Source: Chitinophagaceae bacterium
GTDB taxonomy: Bacteria > Bacteroidota > Bacteroidia > Chitinophagales > Chitinophagaceae
DNA length: 11,480 bases
NCBI GenBank assembly: GCA_025351145.1
Contig: JANXWM010000198.1
Span: 1-11,480 of the forward strand
Direction: 5' to 3'
The notes under the pieces were generated by a model. That model saw nothing but the letters and a program-made list of their open reading frames with translations, was not told the DNA's origin and searched no databases. Below, one piece after another: positions 6,866 to 11,480 of this stretch. Numbering within the stretch: the first letter of the stretch is position 1; each line of letters begins with the position of its first letter. Position numbers and translations under genes: made by a program.

Positions 6866-8392
6866 ATGAAACTAAAACCTTGGATCCACCTCCTGCATAC
6901 AACTGATTGTCAAATTCACAAGTCAATTACAAAACGAATTTCTTTACCGGCTTTGTTTTATTTACTGTGCTTTTCATTTGGCTTTACCAATTATGCAAAA
7001 GCGCAGCCGCACCTAACTTTTGCCCCGTTTATTCAAAACCTTACCCAGCCTTTGTTAATAACAAATGCAGGTGATGGTTCGGGTCGTTTGTTTATTGTAG
7101 AACAGGGGGGCAAAATAAAAATCTATAAAAACGGAGGCTTATTGAGCAAGCCATTTCTTGATTTAAGCAGCATCATCCCTCACACAGGTGGCGATGGTGT
7201 TTATAGCCTTGTATTTGCCCCTAATTACAAAACAAACCGTACTTTCTTTGTATACTTTTATTCATTGGATGGCTCTACTAAACTGGCACGTTTTCAAACA
7301 AGTAAAACCAATCCGGATTCTGCCATAGGCAATTCAGGTGTTACATTAATATCTCTTCCGGGTGCAGGCACCGGCGGTGTGCATGTGGGTGATATGCATT
7401 TTGGCAAAGATGGTTACCTGTATGTTAGTTTTAATGATGGCAGCATCTACGCAAACACAACAAAATTTGCACAGGATGGGCAGGTTTTGCTGGGCAAAAT
7501 ACTCCGTTTAAATGTAACCAATGTAAATACTCCGCCCTACTATACCATTCCACCTGATAATCCTTTTGTGAATGACCCAAATGTGCGTGATGAAATATGG
7601 GCTCTTGGTCTGCGCAATGCATGGCGCTGGAGTTTTGATAAACGCACGGGCAATATGTGGATTGCTGATGTAGGCGGAGATAAATGGGAAGAAATTGATA
7701 TTAAAACCCCTGCTGCACAAAAAACCGGTCTTAATTTTGGGTGGCCCTGCTACGAGGCCAATTCAATTTTTGATACTACCGGTTGTAAAACCATAAACAA
7801 TTACACATTTCCGGCCTTTGCTTACCCGCACGTTTCCGATACAAGCGGCGAGGTTATTACCGGGGGTTATATTTATAACGGGTCTGCTTATCCTGCGCTA
7901 AAAGGTTACTACGTTTGTGCAGATTATGAAAAGGGATATGCATGGGTTATAAAAGCGAATAACGCAGGTGTAGTATTGAACTCGAATAAGCAAACTGGAT
8001 TTCCATTAGGACTTGTAGGCTTTGGCGAAGGCGAGGATGGGGAACTTTACGTAGCTTCCTTATCTGACGGTACAGTTTACCGTGTACAGGCAACAGCTAC
8101 ACCAGCTTCAATTGCAGCCGAAACCATTCCTTTAAATATCACCAGCCAGGGCAATTTAAAGTCTTATGTATACCCCACTTTGGTTAGTAACAGTATTATT
8201 AATATTGAACTTAAAGAGCCCTGTAAATTTGTTAGGCTTCTTGATATTGCGGGCAATGAACTTATGCGCAAAATACTCGACAATCAGTTGGGCCGGATCA
8301 CTTTGAATTTGCCAAGGCTTGAAGCCGGTATGTATATATTGCAACTTGTTGGAGCGGGCACCTTACAGCAAAAAATTTATGTGAGCAGGTAG
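6866..8392 (+). CDS. secreted glucose/sorbosone dehydrogenase-like protein with T9SS sorting domain (paralog 1)
   Basis: A 508-aa protein of the PQQ-type glucose/sorbosone dehydrogenase family (six-bladed propellers that oxidise sugars or related alcohols); its substrate cannot be read from sequence. A signal peptide ends around residue 46 (NYAKA, then QP); its basic stretch before the hydrophobic core is unusually long, but no later Met exists. The propeller shows GDGSGRLFIVEQGGKIKI at 69-86, GGVHVGDMHFGKDGYLYVS at 170-188 (H173 is a candidate active-site His), IWALGLRNAWRWSFD at 244-258, GLNFGWPCYE at 288-297 and GYYVCADY at 347-354. Residues 430-508 form a type A T9SS C-terminal domain (YVYPTLVSNSIINIEL, then LEAGMYILQLV), directing outer-membrane translocation and surface attachment or release. 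No PQQ synthesis genes lie nearby, so cofactor would be scavenged or made elsewhere. The 3' part is nearly identical in DNA to that of the next gene. Confidence 0.9.
   Translation: MKLKPWIHLLHTTDCQIHKSITKRISLPALFYLLCFSFGFTNYAKAQPHLTFAPFIQNLTQPLLITNAGDGSGRLFIVEQGGKIKIYKNGGLLSKPFLDLSSIIPHTGGDGVYSLVFAPNYKTNRTFFVYFYSLDGSTKLARFQTSKTNPDSAIGNSGVTLISLPGAGTGGVHVGDMHFGKDGYLYVSFNDGSIYANTTKFAQDGQVLLGKILRLNVTNVNTPPYYTIPPDNPFVNDPNVRDEIWALGLRNAWRWSFDKRTGNMWIADVGGDKWEEIDIKTPAAQKTGLNFGWPCYEANSIFDTTGCKTINNYTFPAFAYPHVSDTSGEVITGGYIYNGSAYPALKGYYVCADYEKGYAWVIKANNAGVVLNSNKQTGFPLGLVGFGEGEDGELYVASLSDGTVYRVQATATPASIAAETIPLNITSQGNLKSYVYPTLVSNSIINIELKEPCKFVRLLDIAGNELMRKILDNQLGRITLNLPRLEAGMYILQLVGAGTLQQKIYVSR
8015..8247 (+). 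repeat. near-identical DNA block shared by the two dehydrogenase genes, copy 1
   Basis: These 233 bases match 9944-10180 with three differences by my count (at the bases after gaggatgg, tatctga and atcacca). The block encodes the last propeller strand, the linker (VQATATPASIAAETIPLNIT) and the first half of the sorting domain. Flanking coding DNA on both sides is clearly less similar. Confidence 0.9.
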
Positions 8393-8429
8393 TGTATTAA
8401 CCGGGCTGAAAAGCTTTATGCATCGCCTC

Positions 8430-8448
8430 TTGCGTCGCACTCTTGTAC
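8430..8448 (+). repeat. dispersed 19-nt intergenic repeat, copy 4
   Basis: ttgcgtcgcactcttgtac, identical to 6573-6591. It lies 38 bases after the stop of the first dehydrogenase gene. It has no inverted partner nearby, unlike the 6573/6669 pair. The preceding catcgcct is the complement of the aggcgatg that follows the copy at 6669-6687. Confidence 0.75.
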
Positions 8449-8550
8449 TGAAGAATACTATGAAACAATCTTAAGGCACCGTTCGTTCAAAATATTTATA
8501 CTTCCCGGAAATCTTCAAAAGTTTTCTGTTTTGTTATGCCTTTTACTTCC

Positions 8551-8585
8551 AAGCATATCTACTTTAGTAGATATGCTTTCTTCAT
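8551..8585. terminator. 13-bp inverted repeat, possible terminator of paralog 1
   Basis: aagcatatctact at 8551-8563 is perfectly complementary to agtagatatgctt at 8566-8578, giving a 12-13 bp stem with a very short loop, then tcttcattt. It lies about 160 bases after the stop of the first dehydrogenase gene, far for a terminator, and the stem is AT-rich with only a modest T-run. An operator or small palindromic element is an alternative. Confidence 0.4.
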
Positions 8586-8854
8586 TTATCTACTTTCATG
8601 CGATTGACAAAAATCTTCTGGTGTTGGATATTTGTATAAATAATATTTCCAAACAAAAGCGAAACACCTTATATCAAAAATGACAGCCTCTTTTCAAGTA
8701 GAACGCTAACTCCAGTAATACTAAAGCAGCCCCCTGTACCTGGATAATATGCTTAGTCATCGTTTTGAAAAGGTAGTCTATCACAAAATACCTATGAACC
8801 CAAAAAATGTAAAACACTAAATATTTATATTAATCCTTTCCAAAAACGATCAAC

Positions 8855-10321
8855 ATGAAAAAGTCACCATTCACAATTCCGCCATCTTTACAAGTATTTT
8901 ATCTCAAACTTTTATTCGCTTTTCTTTTCTTGATTAATTCTCTAAATGCTCAACCAAAGCTTAATTTTAGTCCTTTTATTCAAAACCTTACCCAACCTTT
9001 GTTAATAACAAATGCTGGTGATGGATCTGGCCGTTTGTTTATCGTTGAACAAGGCGGCAAAATAAAAATATTCAAAAATGGAAGCTTGTTAAGCAAGCCT
9101 TTTCTAGATTTGAGTAATATCATTCCAGATGTTGGAGGACAGGGTATGTATAGTCTTACATTTGCGCCGAATTACAAATCAAACCGTACCTTTTTTGTGC
9201 TTTATTATACCGGAAATGGAAAGACCATACTGGCACGATTTCAGGCAAGTAAAACTAACCCAGATTCCGCTATTACAAAATCGGGTGTGATTTTGCTGTC
9301 AATTAATTACACAGTTATTCCGGGCGCACATGTTGGGGATATGCATTTTGGCAACGATGGATATCTTTATGTAAGTTTAGATGCCGCTGTTGTATCCCCT
9401 GTTGCTCAGGATGGGCAGGTAATGTTAGGTAAGATTTTACGTTTAAATGTAGTAAATGTTAACACGCCTCCATACTATACTATTCCGCCCGATAATCCTT
9501 TTGTAAATGATCCAAACGTATTGGATGAAATTTGGGCAATAGGTTTGCGTAATGCATGGCGCTGGAGTTTTGATAAACGAAATGGTAATTTGTGGATTGC
9601 AGATTTGGGGCAAGATGGATTTGAAGAGGTTGATCTAAAAAAAACTACCGATCCGGCAGGCGCAAATTATGGATGGCCTTGTTATGAAGGAAATGAAACT
9701 TTTGATATTACAGGATGCAAAGATAAAGGCAACTACACATTTCCAATTTTTACTTACCCTCATGATACTGCAATAGGGGGTGAAGCGATAATAGGTGGCT
9801 ATGTTTACAATGGCTCTGCTTACCCAGCTTTAAAAGGCTATTATGTTTGTGCAGATTTCGTTTATGGAAATGTCTGGGTGATAAAACCAAATAGAATCGG
9901 AGGATTTAACGTCAATCTGCAAAGCGGTTTCCCAAAAGGCATCGTAGGCTTTGGCGAAGGCGAGGATGGTGAACTTTACGTAGCTTCCTTATCTGATGGT
10001 ACAGTTTACCGTGTACAGGCAACAGCTACACCAGCTTCAATTGCAGCCGAAACCATTCCTTTAAATATCACCAACCAGGGCAATTTAAAGTCTTATGTAT
10101 ACCCCACTTTGGTTAGTAACAGTATTATTAATATTGAACTTAAAGAGCCCTGTAAATTTGTTAGGCTTCTTGATATCGCCGGCCATGAAATTATGCGCAA
10201 AGCACTCGATAATCAATCTGGAAGAATCACATTGAATTTGCCAAGGCTAGAAGCCGGTATGTATATAGTGCAGCTTGTTGGAGCAAGTACTTTACAGCAA
10301 AAAATTTATGTGAGCAGGTAG
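8855..10321 (+). CDS. secreted glucose/sorbosone dehydrogenase-like protein with T9SS sorting domain (paralog 2)
   Basis: A 488-aa paralog of the upstream gene with the same order: signal peptide (hydrophobic core about 15-30, probable cleavage after NSLNA at residue 32), propeller and type A T9SS C-terminal domain from about residue 410. Key stretches are GDGSGRLFIVEQGGKIKI at 55-72, PGAHVGDMHFGNDGYLYVS at 156-174 (H159 corresponds to H173 of paralog 1), IWAIGLRNAWRWSFD at 226-240 and NYGWPCYE at 271-278. The N-terminal region is shorter and more typical than in paralog 1. Differences cluster in loops, for example NDGSIYANTTKF becomes DAAVVSPV, which could change substrate. The 5' three quarters use more A/T-ending codons than paralog 1, whereas the 3' block is almost identical. 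It converges on the ompA-like gene with 38 bp between stops and no clear hairpin. Confidence 0.9.
   Translation: MKKSPFTIPPSLQVFYLKLLFAFLFLINSLNAQPKLNFSPFIQNLTQPLLITNAGDGSGRLFIVEQGGKIKIFKNGSLLSKPFLDLSNIIPDVGGQGMYSLTFAPNYKSNRTFFVLYYTGNGKTILARFQASKTNPDSAITKSGVILLSINYTVIPGAHVGDMHFGNDGYLYVSLDAAVVSPVAQDGQVMLGKILRLNVVNVNTPPYYTIPPDNPFVNDPNVLDEIWAIGLRNAWRWSFDKRNGNLWIADLGQDGFEEVDLKKTTDPAGANYGWPCYEGNETFDITGCKDKGNYTFPIFTYPHDTAIGGEAIIGGYVYNGSAYPALKGYYVCADFVYGNVWVIKPNRIGGFNVNLQSGFPKGIVGFGEGEDGELYVASLSDGTVYRVQATATPASIAAETIPLNITNQGNLKSYVYPTLVSNSIINIELKEPCKFVRLLDIAGHEIMRKALDNQSGRITLNLPRLEAGMYIVQLVGASTLQQKIYVSR
9944..10180 (+). repeat. near-identical DNA block shared by the two dehydrogenase genes, copy 2
   Basis: Partner of 8015-8247 at a constant offset of 1929-1933 bases. 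Similarity falls after 10176 and rises again over the last about 33 bases (cagcaaaaaatttatgtgag, then caggtagtgtatt), continuing 7 bases past the stop, so the duplication or conversion once reached beyond the coding end. Confidence 0.85.
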
Positions 10322-10359
10322 TGTATTGTGGCAATTATTTTTTTAATATGCACTGATCA

Positions 10360-11043
10360 TTATTTTTCTCTTACACCCAAAGAAATCCTTCTGTCTTTTT
10401 TGCGTTCTTCATCCGGTGCATCTACTGCAGCCTTTGCGTATTGCGGGCCATAACCTTCTGCACCAACTATTTGTTTTTCATCCGCATTCATTTTCTTCAG
10501 CCCTTCCAGTACCGCATCGGCACGTGCCTGAGAAAGTTTCAGGTTCGTAAGGCTGTCGCCGGTTTTATCTGTGTAACCGCCAATCTTTATTTTCAGTTTA
10601 GAATATGCTTTTAAAATAGCTGCAATATTCTGTACCTGTGCGTAACTCTCCTGTGTTAATTCGGCGCTGCCGGTTTTAAAATTCAGGTTATCAAAATCAA
10701 ACCATACATCTTTACCGCCTTTTGTTGAAGCATCGTTTAAAAAAGCAACCAGCTTGTCTTCAATACCACCTTTAAGTGCATCAATTTCAATACCACCCGG
10801 CAAGCCCACTCTTACAGATTCGGCTTTATTTTCTAAAACCGCTTCATGCGCAGATGTATCTGCCCCTGCTTCAGGCCCGCCTTCTGAAACGGTAACTGCT
10901 GCATGCTCATTTTCGCCGCCCTGCACAAAATCGCCATGGCACTGCATCATCAGCATTAAGAAACAAAATACAGAGACAAAACCAAGAAATGCGGAGAGGG
11001 TATATTTTCTTATACTCCCTTCATCAAAATGTTGACTGCTCAT
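10360..11043 (-). CDS. membrane-anchored OmpA-family peptidoglycan-binding protein
   Basis: A 227-aa protein whose C-terminal half (about 114-226) is an OmpA-like domain that binds peptidoglycan non-covalently. The core is GGYTDKTGDSLTNLKLSQAR at 155-174, with D159 and R174 at the 15-residue spacing of the diaminopimelate-binding Asp/Arg pair, followed by EGYGPQYAKA at 196-205 and RRISLGV at 218-224. Residues 16-34 form one hydrophobic helix. The Cys at 35 is preceded by LMMQ, a poor lipobox, so I read an anchor helix rather than a lipoprotein signal. Residues 40-80, Glu/Ala/Gly-rich, look like a flexible linker across the periplasm. There is no beta-barrel, so it is not a porin. The M23 peptidase gene lies 72 bp upstream in the same direction, suggesting a shared envelope role. 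Confidence 0.88.
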   Translation of the reverse strand: MSSQHFDEGSIRKYTLSAFLGFVSVFCFLMLMMQCHGDFVQGGENEHAAVTVSEGGPEAGADTSAHEAVLENKAESVRVGLPGGIEIDALKGGIEDKLVAFLNDASTKGGKDVWFDFDNLNFKTGSAELTQESYAQVQNIAAILKAYSKLKIKIGGYTDKTGDSLTNLKLSQARADAVLEGLKKMNADEKQIVGAEGYGPQYAKAAVDAPDEERKKDRRISLGVREK

Positions 11044-11115
11044 AGATGTAGTTTTAAGAGGCTGCTAAAATAAAAACTAATTATTGTAATGAAAAACGAA
11101 ATTGAAATTTACTGT

Positions 11116-11480
11116 TTATGCTTCTTTTGCAAACTGCATCATATTCAAAATAAGATCGGGGCTGGGGCAGTTGTCGAGGTATTTTTCACGTTCGCTGTAT
11201 TTGCATACGCCGGGGTAATCACCTCTCTTCCATTGCATTTCTTTAATAACCTGGAAATGCAGATGTGGCGGCCAGTTGCCGTTTTCTGCGGGTTCTCCAA
11301 AATGGCCAAATTCCTGCCCAATATTAATATAATCACCTTCCTTTAAACCAGCAATATCCCTAAGCGAAAGATGCCCGTACAAAGTATAGAATGCATCTCC
11401 ATCCAGTTGATGCAGCAAAATAATCGTAACCCCATAATCTGCAAACTGATCATTAAAAGCAAAGCTGTGTACCATGCCGC
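11116..11480 (-). CDS. M23 (LytM-type) peptidase, N-terminus beyond the window
   Basis: A partial gene: the frame is open to the right edge, and the first visible Met (11473-11475) follows a Gly, matching the internal G-x-V strand of the fold, so it is not the start. The visible 121 codons cover the C-terminal part of an M23 zinc endopeptidase: YGVTIILLHQ, FYTLYGHLSL, GLKEGDYINIGQEFG and ENGNWPPHLHFQV, whose HLH supplies a zinc ligand and catalytic His. The first zinc motif (HxxxD) would lie outside the window, so activity cannot be judged fully. After the domain comes a tail (DYPGVCKYSEREKYLDNCPS) with two Cys. These enzymes cut peptidoglycan cross-links. The ompA-like gene follows 72 bp downstream on the same strand. 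Confidence 0.88.
   Translation of the reverse strand, partial: GMVHSFAFNDQFADYGVTIILLHQLDGDAFYTLYGHLSLRDIAGLKEGDYINIGQEFGHFGEPAENGNWPPHLHFQVIKEMQWKRGDYPGVCKYSEREKYLDNCPSPDLILNMMQFAKEA

Larger units (their letters stand above)
8393..8854. other. gene-free region between the two dehydrogenase genes
   Basis: 462 bp with no supportable gene. It holds a dispersed repeat copy (8430-8448), a 13-bp inverted repeat (8551-8578) and AT-rich DNA that presumably includes the promoter of the second paralog. The only extra frame I noticed is a 28-codon one on the minus strand (8674-8760), which I do not accept as a gene. Confidence 0.5.

Noticed and set aside
8674..8760. 28-codon minus-strand frame with a hydrophobic middle (MTKHIIQVQGAALVLLELAF)
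   Set aside because: Very short, no promoter or ribosome-binding signal, no recognisable family; chance is as likely.
10754..11346. Plus-strand frames opposite the ompA-like and M23 genes
   Set aside because: Both are antisense to well-supported domains and have no independent evidence.
1..11480. CRISPR array, tRNA/rRNA, toxin-antitoxin or defence genes
   Set aside because: I looked in the gaps and found no regularly spaced direct repeats, no tRNA-like cloverleaf and no recognisable defence or toxin family.

Overview
The window looks like chromosomal DNA of a Bacteroidota bacterium, most likely a Chitinophagales/Sphingobacteriia-type organism. The evidence is low G+C, two secreted proteins ending in type IX secretion (T9SS) sorting domains, a class III glutamine synthetase, a MenG rather than ubiquinone setting, and a TAnnTTTG-type promoter box ahead of a glutamine synthetase gene. 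Most of the window is ordinary housekeeping or secreted-protein content. I did not find a convincing new multi-gene system. The more unusual signals are a mosaic pair of paralogs, a decayed insertion sequence, a dispersed intergenic repeat and a long perfect hairpin ahead of an orphan gene.

Layout. 1-496: no firm gene; a repeat copy, an open minus-strand frame running off the left edge, and an 18-bp perfect hairpin. 497-1030 (+): orphan protein with one N-terminal membrane helix. 1045-1788 (-): menaquinone methyltransferase MenG/UbiE, convergent with the orphan. 1920-2799: an 880-bp IS5-family element with matching ends, a TAA target duplication and a transposase broken by two frameshifts plus loss of the presumed catalytic Glu. 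3085-4098 (+): short beta-grasp (GSII-like) glutamine synthetase, closed by a 41-nt palindromic terminator. 4242-6437 (+): glutamine synthetase III, closed by a second terminator. 6866-8392 and 8855-10321 (+): two paralogous secreted glucose/sorbosone-dehydrogenase-like (PQQ-type) proteins with T9SS C-terminal domains. 10360-11043 (-): membrane-anchored OmpA-domain protein. 11116 to the right edge (-): M23 (LytM) peptidase, missing its N-terminus.

How the genes relate. The two glutamine synthetases are of different structural classes but sit side by side, each apparently its own transcription unit; together they would serve ammonia assimilation. The two dehydrogenase-like proteins arose by duplication. 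About 233 bp across their linker and sorting domain are almost identical in DNA while the catalytic parts have drifted, which suggests recent gene conversion. The M23 peptidase and the OmpA-domain protein lie in the same direction 72 bp apart and are plausibly one envelope/peptidoglycan operon. A 19-nt repeat (GTACAAGWGTGCGACGCAA and its complement) occurs four times, always between genes, and once as an inverted pair.
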